Shown: one piece after another, positions 1-6,249 of the stretch | Position numbering within the stretch: position 1 is the first letter of the stretch | Layout: each line of letters begins with the position of its first letter | DNA from: an uncultured bacterium | Lineage (GTDB): Bacteria > Eisenbacteria > RBG-16-71-46 > CAIMUX01 | DNA length: 7,751 nucleotides | Assembly: GCA_946886185.1 (NCBI GenBank) | Contig: CAMPIC010000118.1 | Span: forward strand, 1-7,751 | Reading direction: 5' to 3' | Made by a program: the position numbers and the translations under genes | The notes under the pieces: model-generated | Told to the model about the DNA's origin: nothing | Database searches by the model: none | The model's input: only the letters and a program-made list of their open reading frames with translations

Positions 1-33
1 GCGACGGCCGCGGCGGATGCGCCTACGAGCGCG

Positions 34-1065
34 ATGCCTCCGCTCGATGTGCGCGCCAGACGCAACGAGGACGTGGAAGAGCGGCCGGCGGTCTCCGGAG
101 GTCCGAACATCGAAACGATCTCTGTGGAGCCCGCATCGCCTTCCGTTGGGCCCGCGTCGCCTTCCGCGGAGCCGGGGGCACCCTCCCCGGGAGGATTCCG
201 CTTCGGCTACGTCGCTCTGGTCGGACCTCCCAACGTCGGTAAGTCGACCCTCATGAACCGGTTCCTCGAGCAACGCCTCGCCATCGTGACGCCCAAGCCG
301 CAAACCACGCGCCGGCGCACACTGGGGATCCTGAGCGACGATGAATTCCAGATGGTGCTGCTCGACACGCCCGGGCTGATGGACCCGTCCTATCGCCTCC
401 ATCACGCGATGCTCCGTGAGGCGGAAGAAGCTCTGAAGGACGCCGACCTCATCGTGTATCTCACGGACCCGAGCCACAAACCGATGGTGATCGACGCCGT
501 GGAGAAGGCGCGCGCGCCGAAAGTCCTCGCCATCAACAAGACGGACCGCTTGCGCCGCAAGGAAGAGCTGCTGCCTCTGCTCACCGCCTACCATCAGCTC
601 GGAATCTTCGAGGAGCTGGTTCCGATCTCCGCGCTGCATGGAGACGGTGTGGACGAGCTCCTGGGAGTTCTGCGTGAGAGGCTGCCGGAAGGTCCACCTC
701 TCTATCCGCCCGACCAGATCGCCGAGCAGTCGGAGCGCTTCTTCGTGGCCGAGCTGGTGCGGGAGCGAATCTTCGCTCTCTTCGAGAAGGAAGTGCCTTA
801 TTCCACCGAAGTGGAGATCCAGGAGTTCAAGGAGCGCTCCACCGGCAAGGACTACATCGAAGCGTTGGTCTTCGTGGAGAGCGAATCTCAAAAGCGCATC
901 CTGATCGGCAAGCATGGGCAGGCGATCAAGGCTTTGGGGGAAGAAGCCCGCATCGCGATCGAGGAGTTTCTCGGGAGGGAAGTGTTCCTCGAACTGCGCG
1001 TTCGCGTTCTCGAGAAATGGCGTACCAAGGACGCCGCGCTCCGCCGCTTCGGATACCGCACATGA
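34..1065 (+). CDS. era: GTPase Era with N-terminal low-complexity extension
   Basis: Era is a GTPase of 30S ribosome assembly that binds near the 3' end of 16S rRNA and couples ribosome maturation to growth (family knowledge). All G-motifs are visible: G1 GPPNVGKS at residues 64-71, G2 region TTRRR at 91-95, G3 DTPG 111-114, G4 NKTD 168-171 and G5 SAL 199-201. A C-terminal KH domain follows, with the loop IGKHG at 291-295. Era proteins are usually about 300 residues with G1 near residue 15. Here G1 starts at 64, giving roughly 49 extra residues rich in Pro, Ala, Ser and Glu. The start is uncertain: the frame is open without a start codon from base 1 to 33, the ATG at 34 has no convincing ribosome-binding site, and a GTG at 124 is also in frame. 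The true start or an upstream fusion may lie outside the window. The FAD oxidase gene follows after 70 nt. Identity is very secure; the 5' end is not. Confidence 0.96.
   Translation: MPPLDVRARRNEDVEERPAVSGGPNIETISVEPASPSVGPASPSAEPGAPSPGGFRFGYVALVGPPNVGKSTLMNRFLEQRLAIVTPKPQTTRRRTLGILSDDEFQMVLLDTPGLMDPSYRLHHAMLREAEEALKDADLIVYLTDPSHKPMVIDAVEKARAPKVLAINKTDRLRRKEELLPLLTAYHQLGIFEELVPISALHGDGVDELLGVLRERLPEGPPLYPPDQIAEQSERFFVAELVRERIFALFEKEVPYSTEVEIQEFKERSTGKDYIEALVFVESESQKRILIGKHGQAIKALGEEARIAIEEFLGREVFLELRVRVLEKWRTKDAALRRFGYRT
127..189 (+). repeat. Three 7-codon repeats in the era N-terminal extension
   Basis: Three consecutive 21-bp units (127-147, 148-168, 169-189) encode EPASPSV, GPASPSA and EPGAPSP. 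The first two share a 16-bp block with one mismatch (130-145 versus 151-166). The third is more diverged. The encoded stretch is probably a disordered linker in front of the GTPase domain. It argues for recent local duplication, but does not prove the extension is translated. Confidence 0.7.
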
Positions 1066-1105
1066 TCGCGTTTTTGGCTCCGCGCGCGTGCTCACCGATG
1101 TGATC

Positions 1106-1119
1106 GCGCTCGCGAGCGC
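1106..1119. promoter_or_regulatory. Perfect 14-bp palindrome, candidate operator or leader hairpin
   Basis: The sequence GCGCTCGCGAGCGC equals its own reverse complement. It lies in the 70-nt spacer between era and the FAD oxidase gene and ends 16 nt before the oxidase ATG, just upstream of its GGAG ribosome-binding site (1127-1130). It could be a dimeric regulator's operator or a small RNA hairpin (GCGCT/AGCGC around CGCG) affecting translation initiation. No run of T follows it, so it is not an intrinsic terminator. GC-rich palindromes can occur by chance, so a functional role is inferred only from its position. Confidence 0.4.
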
Positions 1120-1135
1120 TCCCTCCGGAGTCTGA

Positions 1136-2551
1136 ATGGACATCGCCGACGACGACCCGAATCAGGATCTGTCACATTCCGGATTGATTTCCGATCCGGA
1201 CGTGCGCGGCGCGTACGCCGCCGACGCGTCCGGTCTGTCTCATTCTCCAGATGCAGTGGGGCGTCCCGGTTCGGAAGAGGAGATCGTCGATCTGGTCCGG
1301 TGGTGCTCCGATCGCCGCATCCCGATCACGCCCCAAGGACTCCGCTCCAGCACCACCGGCTCCTCCGTCGCGATGTCGGGGATCGCGCTTTCGCTCGAGA
1401 AGATGGACCAGGTGCTCGATCTGGACGTGGATCGCGGCGTGGCACGTGTTCAGCCTGGCGTCATCCTGGGTGACTTCAAACGACTGGTGGCCCGGCACGG
1501 CTGGCTCTATCCGCCCGATCCGACCAGCGAAGACGAGTGCACGATCGGCGGAACGATCGCGACCAACGCGAGCGGTCCGCGCACGTATCGATATGGCCCG
1601 ACGCGCCGGTACGTGCGCGCGTTGCGAGTCGTGCTCGCGGACGGCTCCTCCCAGGAGGTGCGCGCCTGCCTCGCCAACAAGAACGCCACCGGGTACTTCG
1701 GCCTCCAGAACCCGGTCGATCTGTGGATCGGGAGCGAGGGCACCCTCGGAATCGTCACGGAAGTCGAGCTCGCATTGTTGCCCGCGCCGGTTGGATTCGT
1801 GGCCGGGTTCGCATACTTCGAGAGTTGGCGCGCGGCTGCTGAGTTCATCCAACGAGCCGACGCCGCGCGAGTCGCCCGGCGAGTAGAACCGCGATGCCTC
1901 GAGCTCTTCGACGAGGGTTCGCTCACCCTCGTCGCGGGCAGCACCGGAGGACTCCGCATCCCCGAAAGGGCCCGCACTGCGGTGTTCTTCGAAGAGGAGA
2001 CCGCGGATGCATGGTCCGCCCTGGAAGCGTGGCACTCCCTGATCGAAGAAGCGGGCGGGCTGGCGGACGAGACCCGCATCGCGACCAGCACGGCGGAGCA
2101 AATCGAGCTGCGCCGGCTCCGTCACGCCATCCCGGCCACCATGAACGAGCGCGGAGCACGCGCGGTCTCCGGTGGAGGACGCAAAGTCTCGACCGACTTC
2201 GCCGTGCCGCTGGCCGAGCTGCCCGCGATGCTGGAAGCGGGATACCGGATCGCGGACGAGATGTTCGGTGGAGAGACGATCGCCTACGGGCATGCCGGAA
2301 ACGGCCATCCGCACTTCAATCTGCTCGCTCCGGATCGAGAGACTTTGGAAGGGGCGCTCGCTGCGGCGCGGGCGATGACGCGTCATGCTCTGTCTCTGGG
2401 AGGAACACTTTCTGCCGAGCACGGGATCGGCAAGGTGAAGGCGGATCTATTCCGGGAGCTCTATCCGGAGTGGGTCCAGGAGGGGATGCGGGCAATCAAG
2501 CGGACTCTCGATCCTGACGGACTGTTTTCGCCCGGTAACATCTGGAGCTGA
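1136..2551 (+). CDS. FAD-binding 2-hydroxyacid oxidase/dehydrogenase (GlcD / D-lactate / D-2-hydroxyglutarate type)
   Basis: This flavoprotein belongs to the family that oxidises 2-hydroxyacids (glycolate, D-lactate, D-2-hydroxyglutarate) to 2-oxoacids. At 471 residues it has the usual family length. Residues about 38-215 form the FAD-binding domain, with the GG-loop CTIGGTIATNASG (135-147) followed by YRYGPTRRYV and IGSEGTLGIVTEVEL (198-212). The C-terminal FAD-oxidase domain has TDFAVPL (353-359), GHAGNGHPH (385-393), SAEHGIG (426-432) and the ending LDPDGLFSPGNI. By family alignment from memory, H386, H393 and E428 correspond to the divalent-metal ligands. The pyrophosphate loop, normally RGxGTGLTGG, reads QGLRSSTTGSS (67-77), a clear departure. 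The ATG at 1136 has GGAG (1127-1130) with a 5-nt spacer, so the start is well supported. There is no signal peptide, hence probably cytosolic. The substrate cannot be read from sequence. The isocitrate dehydrogenase gene follows after 124 nt. Confidence 0.9.
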   Translation: MDIADDDPNQDLSHSGLISDPDVRGAYAADASGLSHSPDAVGRPGSEEEIVDLVRWCSDRRIPITPQGLRSSTTGSSVAMSGIALSLEKMDQVLDLDVDRGVARVQPGVILGDFKRLVARHGWLYPPDPTSEDECTIGGTIATNASGPRTYRYGPTRRYVRALRVVLADGSSQEVRACLANKNATGYFGLQNPVDLWIGSEGTLGIVTEVELALLPAPVGFVAGFAYFESWRAAAEFIQRADAARVARRVEPRCLELFDEGSLTLVAGSTGGLRIPERARTAVFFEEETADAWSALEAWHSLIEEAGGLADETRIATSTAEQIELRRLRHAIPATMNERGARAVSGGGRKVSTDFAVPLAELPAMLEAGYRIADEMFGGETIAYGHAGNGHPHFNLLAPDRETLEGALAAARAMTRHALSLGGTLSAEHGIGKVKADLFRELYPEWVQEGMRAIKRTLDPDGLFSPGNIWS

Positions 2552-2584
2552 GTCAGGCCTCCGACCAGGAGAACTTCCTCCCTT

Positions 2585-2638
2585 TCGCGCCGCTTGGATT
2601 CCTTCCGCCGCCATAGTACCCTCTCCGTTTTGGCGCGA
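2585..2638. repeat. Long-loop 7-bp inverted repeat in the 124-nt spacer
   Basis: TCGCGCC (2585-2591) and GGCGCGA (2632-2638) are perfect complements separated by 40 nt, between the FAD oxidase stop and the isocitrate dehydrogenase start. There is no T-tract, so a terminator is not supported. In GC-rich DNA a 7-bp match over this distance can be chance. The remainder of the spacer (2552-2675) shows no promoter I would defend. Confidence 0.2.
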
Positions 2639-2663
2639 TTTCGCCGGCAGGGACCTAGAAGCC

Positions 2664-2667
2664 AGGA
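2664..2667 (+). promoter_or_regulatory. Ribosome-binding site deciding a GTG start
   Basis: AGGA lies 8 nt before the GTG at 2676, the optimal spacing. The alternative ATG two codons downstream (2682) would sit 14 nt away. This favours the GTG start for the isocitrate dehydrogenase gene. Confidence 0.6.
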
Positions 2668-2675
2668 ATTCGAGA

Positions 2676-3695
2676 GTGAAGATGCAGAGCGCGCGCACCG
2701 TGACATTGATTCGGGGGGATGGGATCGGTCCCGAGATCGTGTCCGCGACGCTGCGGGCCATCGAAGCCACCGGAGCTCCGATCGTCTGGGACGAGCAGCC
2801 TGCCGGAGCGCGCGGCGCCCAAGAGCATGGCGAGCCGCTCCCCGCGTGTACTCTCGAATCGATCCGCTCCCACGGCGTCTGCCTCAAAGGTCCGTTGGCG
2901 ACTCCGATCGGCGAGGGATACCGCAGCGTCAACGTGGCCATCCGCACCGAGCTCGATCTCTATGCCAACGTGCGGCCGGCGCTCTTGCTTCCCGGAGTCG
3001 ATGGTCCGTTTCGGAACGTCGACCTGGTGATCGTGCGCGAGAACACCGAAGGGCTCTATTCGGGACTCGAAGCATGGATCGACCGCGATCACTCCATTGC
3101 AGAGAGCCGGGCGATCATCACACGGCGGGGGAGCGAGCGGATCATCCGCCGAGCCTTCGAGGTTGCGCGCGAACGGCCGCGCCGGCGCCTGCATCTCATC
3201 CACAAGGCGAACATCCTCAAAGCGACGAGCGGACTCTTCCTCCAGGTCGGGCGTGAGCTCGCGGCGGAATATCCGGACGTCGAGTTCCTCGAGATGATCA
3301 TCGATGCCTGCTGCATGAACCTGGTGCGCGATCCCGCACGCTTCGACGTCCTGGTCACGACCAACATGTTCGGCGACATCCTGAGCGATCTGACCGCCGG
3401 ATTGGTCGGAGGGTTGGGCGTGGCGGCAGGCGCCAATCTGGGCGAACGGCACGCGATGTTCGAGGCGGTGCACGGCACCGCGCCCGACATCGCCGGCAAG
3501 GGAATCGCCAATCCGCTCGCGCTCATGCTCGCGGGCGTGATGATGCTCGAGCACCTCTCCATGAAAGACGAAGCCGCGCGCCTCGCCGATGCGATCCACG
3601 AAACGCTCGCCGCGCGCGAAATCCGGACCGGGGATCTGGGCGGAACCGCGACCACCGACCAGTTCACCGATGAGGTGATTCGCCGCCTCCCTTAG
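2676..3695 (+). CDS. Isocitrate/isopropylmalate dehydrogenase family, probably NAD-dependent isocitrate dehydrogenase
   Basis: Enzymes of this family oxidatively decarboxylate 2R,3S-hydroxyacids. The isocitrate members make 2-oxoglutarate in the TCA cycle. Seen at 339 residues: N-terminal IRGDGIGPEI (12-21), the substrate segment GYRSVNVAIR (81-90) with S84 and N86, then R100, RENTEGLYSG (121-130), K177 in HKAN, D210, and D234/D238 in FGDILSD. The SxN pattern matches isocitrate dehydrogenase, whose Ser and Asn contact isocitrate, rather than LeuB. The cofactor site is GTAPDIAG (267-274). NADP enzymes such as E. coli Icd have Lys-Tyr where this protein has D271-I272, the pattern of NAD-specific enzymes. 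Length fits the short NAD-IDH/LeuB-like group rather than the roughly 416-residue E. coli type. Homoisocitrate or 3-isopropylmalate dehydrogenase remain less likely alternatives. Translation starts at GTG with AGGA at 2664-2667. The STT3-like gene begins 41 nt after the stop. Confidence 0.9.
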   Translation: MKMQSARTVTLIRGDGIGPEIVSATLRAIEATGAPIVWDEQPAGARGAQEHGEPLPACTLESIRSHGVCLKGPLATPIGEGYRSVNVAIRTELDLYANVRPALLLPGVDGPFRNVDLVIVRENTEGLYSGLEAWIDRDHSIAESRAIITRRGSERIIRRAFEVARERPRRRLHLIHKANILKATSGLFLQVGRELAAEYPDVEFLEMIIDACCMNLVRDPARFDVLVTTNMFGDILSDLTAGLVGGLGVAAGANLGERHAMFEAVHGTAPDIAGKGIANPLALMLAGVMMLEHLSMKDEAARLADAIHETLAAREIRTGDLGGTATTDQFTDEVIRRLP

Positions 3696-3736
3696 TCCAT
3701 CGATCCTGCCGCGAATGAACGGAGTGTCTTGGCTCG

Positions 3737-6061
3737 ATGCCGAAGCGATCCGGTGGAACACGTCTATGGTCGCCGGATGCGCGCACGATCGTATGGGCTT
3801 TCGCCCTCGTGGTCGTCGCGGTCGCATCGAGATCGATCCCCTTCTGGGATAGCGTCGTTGAAGGTGGCCGGGTGGTGGTGAGAGATCCCGACGCCTGTTA
3901 CCACTTGCGACGCGCGGAGATGATCGCGGATGCGCCGCTGGCGCTCGGGACCTTCGACCCCTATCTGAATCATCCGCACGGCAATCACGTCATCTGGCCT
4001 CCACTGTACGACAGCGCGCTGGCGGCCCTTCTCAGCGTGGTTCCGGGCGACGATGGACCGCCCGGCCCGTCGATCGTCGTCGGCTTGTTGCCTCCTCTGC
4101 TCTTCGGTGCGGTCGTCGCGTTGCTGTTCTTCATCGGTCGCATGGTGTACCCCGGTCGCCTGGCGCTTCCGCTGGTGGTTGCCGGACTGCCGATCGCTCT
4201 TCCGGTCGACCTCCTGTCCACGAGAATCGGGCAGTTGGACCACCATGCGGCTGAGTTGTTGTGCGTCGTAGCGATGGTGGCCTTTCTTCTGCGGGGTCTC
4301 ATGGATCTCGAGGGTGGAGCTCCGCCCCGACGCGCTTCCCTCGTTTCGGGAATCACGCTTGCCGCGGGACTTCTCGTCCAGCTCACGCTGGTTGCGCTCA
4401 TCCCGATGGTGATTCTGGCGGTGCTCCTGGCGTGGAAGATCGACCGATGGAAGCGAGCAGAGTTCCTGACCTGGGTGTTCGGGACCGCGCTCGCCGTCGT
4501 GGCCGTTCCCGCTCTCGTATTTCACTTCTCGGGCGCTCCCTTCCGACACCATCAGTTCGGCTCATTTCACCTCGCTTCCCTGGCCGCTCCATTCCTCTTG
4601 GCGACGAGTGTCCACTGCTGGGGTTCCTCGTCGCCGGGGAAGTCGCAGGCGAATTGGATCGTCGTACGCCGAGCAACGGCGGTCGCATGTCTGGCGGCAA
4701 CGATCGTTTTGCTGGCGGCTCTGTTGGATCAGGGGTTGGGCGGCTTGGCGTTTCTCGTGCGGGGCGGCTCCGGTTGGGTTGCGACCATTGCAGAAAGCCA
4801 ATCGCCGCTGCTGTTGTCGGGCCCGCGTCTTTGGAACGAGGTCGCCGGTCGGATCTCGTTGCTCGTGCTGCTCCTGCCTCTGTCATTGATCGTCTGGGCG
4901 CGACGCTCCATGAGAGGCGATGTCGCCAGCTCTGTCCTGCTCGCGGCGGTTCTCCTCGTGTTGTCTCTGGCTCTGCTCCAGCTCAGGTTTCTTCCGCACC
5001 TGGGAATGTTTCTCGGAATGGTCGTGACGGTGCTGCTCTCGATGGCGGAGGGCGCTTCGAATCGTCGGTGGCGGCGCTTCGTGCCGTGGGGAGCCATTCC
5101 ATTACTTGCTTTGGCGGTAGCTCCGACGGCGGCGGCCTGGCGGGTTTCCGAGCCGGCGTGGGATGATTTCGATCGGATGCGCCCGATCCTGGATCACCTG
5201 TCTCGGGCAAGGCAGTCCGTCCCTGCGGCGGTCCCTGGAGGCGAGGAAGCCGATCGAGCTGATTCGCCTGCGCAGCCGCCTGAGGGCGTGCTCTCCGAGT
5301 GGTCGTTCGGCCATTTCGTGCAGTATCACGGAGGATGGCCGGCAGTCGCCGACAACTTCGGCGAACACGCGGGCGACATCTCCATTCCACGTCGCATTCT
5401 GTTGGATACCGACAGGGAAAACGCGTTCGCGGAATTATGGAAGCTCCGCGTGCGTTATGTACTCGTGGGAGATCTCGTCGGGACGTTTGCCGGCCTGCTC
5501 GCGACCGAGGATCAGCAGCGGCGGTTCGTCAAGTCGAGCGAGGCGCTCGCGGGGGCATCTTTGAGAGTCGTATTCAATCGTGACATCGGAGAGACGCTGC
5601 TCTACAGACTCGTCCGGCAACGAGGCTCCGGCTTCTTCGACGCTTCCGCGAACCGATTCGTTCCGGCGCTCAACCATGTCCGCCTGGTCTCGAGCAGTCC
5701 GGAGCAGGTGGAAATCGGCGGTCAAATGGTTCCGCTCTTCAAGCTGTTCGAGATCGTGCCCGCGGCGAGGTTGCAGGTCCACGGCCGGCAGCCAGGGGAG
5801 GAGGGGATGCTGGAAGCCACGGTGGTGGGACCGTATGGCCAGACGTTCCCACTGATCGATCGCGGCATCGTCGATTCGTCCGGACGGCTCGAGCTCATTG
5901 TCCCTTATCCGACGGAATCTTCACCAGGGACGAGCCGACTGCAAAGGTGCGAGGTCGTGTTTCACGACGCTCGCTATCCGGTGGAAAGGATCAATGAGGA
6001 AGCGGTACGCGGCGGCCGCACCGTACAACTGATCCTCAGTTCCGCAGGACGTGATGGCTGA
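3737..6061 (+). CDS. STT3/PglB/AglB-like oligosaccharyltransferase (GT66-type membrane glycosyltransferase)
   Basis: STT3-family proteins transfer a glycan from a polyprenyl (pyro)phosphate lipid to Asn of N-X-S/T sequons outside the cytoplasmic membrane (family knowledge). The 774 residues comprise about 12-13 hydrophobic segments (roughly 17-35, 111-136, 141-158, 172-188, 200-232, 243-262, 276-292, 311-330, 371-388, 397-415, 420-437, 449-465) followed by a soluble C-terminal region of about 300 residues. Hallmarks: first loop DPDACYHLRRAE (50-61) with D50/D52; FDPYLNHPHGNHVIWPPLYD (73-92); second acidic motif GQLDHHAAE (165-173); TIAE (350-353), matching the TIXE motif of loop EL5; and R417 in a membrane segment (QLRFLPH). 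The WWDYG-equivalent is EWSFG (521-525), followed by ADNFG. Residues about 675-770 look like a beta-rich accessory domain. The ATG at 3737 is the first in-frame start after a stop at 3716; GGAG at 3721-3724 is 12 nt away, rather far. No other glycan genes adjoin. The family is secure, the acceptor is not. Confidence 0.85.
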   Translation: MPKRSGGTRLWSPDARTIVWAFALVVVAVASRSIPFWDSVVEGGRVVVRDPDACYHLRRAEMIADAPLALGTFDPYLNHPHGNHVIWPPLYDSALAALLSVVPGDDGPPGPSIVVGLLPPLLFGAVVALLFFIGRMVYPGRLALPLVVAGLPIALPVDLLSTRIGQLDHHAAELLCVVAMVAFLLRGLMDLEGGAPPRRASLVSGITLAAGLLVQLTLVALIPMVILAVLLAWKIDRWKRAEFLTWVFGTALAVVAVPALVFHFSGAPFRHHQFGSFHLASLAAPFLLATSVHCWGSSSPGKSQANWIVVRRATAVACLAATIVLLAALLDQGLGGLAFLVRGGSGWVATIAESQSPLLLSGPRLWNEVAGRISLLVLLLPLSLIVWARRSMRGDVASSVLLAAVLLVLSLALLQLRFLPHLGMFLGMVVTVLLSMAEGASNRRWRRFVPWGAIPLLALAVAPTAAAWRVSEPAWDDFDRMRPILDHLSRARQSVPAAVPGGEEADRADSPAQPPEGVLSEWSFGHFVQYHGGWPAVADNFGEHAGDISIPRRILLDTDRENAFAELWKLRVRYVLVGDLVGTFAGLLATEDQQRRFVKSSEALAGASLRVVFNRDIGETLLYRLVRQRGSGFFDASANRFVPALNHVRLVSSSPEQVEIGGQMVPLFKLFEIVPAARLQVHGRQPGEEGMLEATVVGPYGQTFPLIDRGIVDSSGRLELIVPYPTESSPGTSRLQRCEVVFHDARYPVERINEEAVRGGRTVQLILSSAGRDG

Positions 6062-6249
6062 TGCGAGAGCTGCACGCCTTCGCGGAGCAGTTCTCGCGGA
6101 CCGGTACCCGCAGAGCACTCCTCGCAGAACAGTTCTCGCAGAGCAGTTCTCGCGGAGCAGTTCTCGCAGACCGGTTCTCCCAGAGCAGTTCGCGCCGAGC
6201 GGTACTCGCGGGAACCCGTTCGAGTCGCGCTCACGTGAAGATTCGCTGA
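6061..6249 (+). CDS. Candidate small repeat protein ORF, stop-start overlapped with the STT3-like gene
   Basis: The ATG overlaps the stop codon of the preceding gene in a TGATG arrangement typical of translational coupling, and AGGA (6046-6049) lies 11 nt upstream. The 62-residue product would be basic, Ser/Arg-rich and without Cys. Its centre is a 14-residue repeat: FAEQFSRTGTRRAL, LAEQFSQSSSRGAV, LADRFSQSSSRRAV. Three 14-bp DNA units equal 42 nt, so the repeat follows automatically from the underlying tandem array and is not independent evidence of coding. The 3' end overlaps the end of trkA on the other strand by 19 nt. Third-position GC is moderately high (about two thirds of codons) but lower than expected for this genome. 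I do not recognise the sequence. It may be a real coupled micro-protein or just the array read in an open frame. Confidence 0.25.
   Translation: MRELHAFAEQFSRTGTRRALLAEQFSQSSSRGAVLADRFSQSSSRRAVLAGTRSSRAHVKIR
6081..6220. repeat. 14-bp tandem repeat array filling a convergent intergenic gap
   Basis: Ten abutting 14-bp units start at 6081, 6095, 6109, 6123, 6137, 6151, 6165, 6179, 6193 and 6207, with consensus CGCAGAGCAGTTCT. Units at 6081 and 6151 are identical. The last unit and the following partial (6221-6234) are strongly diverged and run into the trkA 3' end. The core of each unit is an imperfect dyad. At 6126-6136 it is perfect around a central base (AGAAC-A-GTTCT); other units keep partial pairing with different bases (CGAG/CTCG at 6194-6206, CGGG/CCCG at 6209-6218). 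There are no spacers, so it is not a CRISPR. The array lies between the stop codons of the convergent STT3-like and trkA genes, a place where it could act as a structured 3' region on either transcript or as a multi-site protein-binding element. That role is inference. Confidence 0.88.

Noticed and set aside
17..256. Overlapping 79-codon + strand frame at the left edge
   Set aside because: It overlaps era in another frame and is Arg/Ser-rich with no motif. Era's GTPase signature is unambiguous.
1063..1075. Rho-independent terminator after era (TTTTT at about 1071-1075)
   Set aside because: No stable GC-rich hairpin immediately precedes the T-run.
1172..2422. Long minus-strand open frame opposite the FAD oxidase gene
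   Set aside because: Antisense openness is a by-product of high third-position GC in the + strand gene. Its translation is Arg/Gly/Ala-rich with no family motif, while the + strand product has clear conserved motifs.
2597..2625. Sigma70-type promoter before isocitrate dehydrogenase (TTGGAT with ATAGTA)
   Set aside because: The spacing of about 13 nt is too short and the matches are weak.
2655..3827. 390-residue minus-strand open frame across isocitrate dehydrogenase and the start of the STT3-like gene
   Set aside because: It lies antisense to two well-supported genes, shows low-complexity composition and has no recognisable domain.
6081..6220. CRISPR array
   Set aside because: Units are only 14 bp, abut directly, are degenerate and have no unique spacers. 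No cas genes are nearby.
6062..6230. Classical bidirectional intrinsic terminator between the convergent genes
   Set aside because: The dyads are short and no T-tract follows any of them on either strand. A structural 3' role remains possible but not as a canonical terminator.
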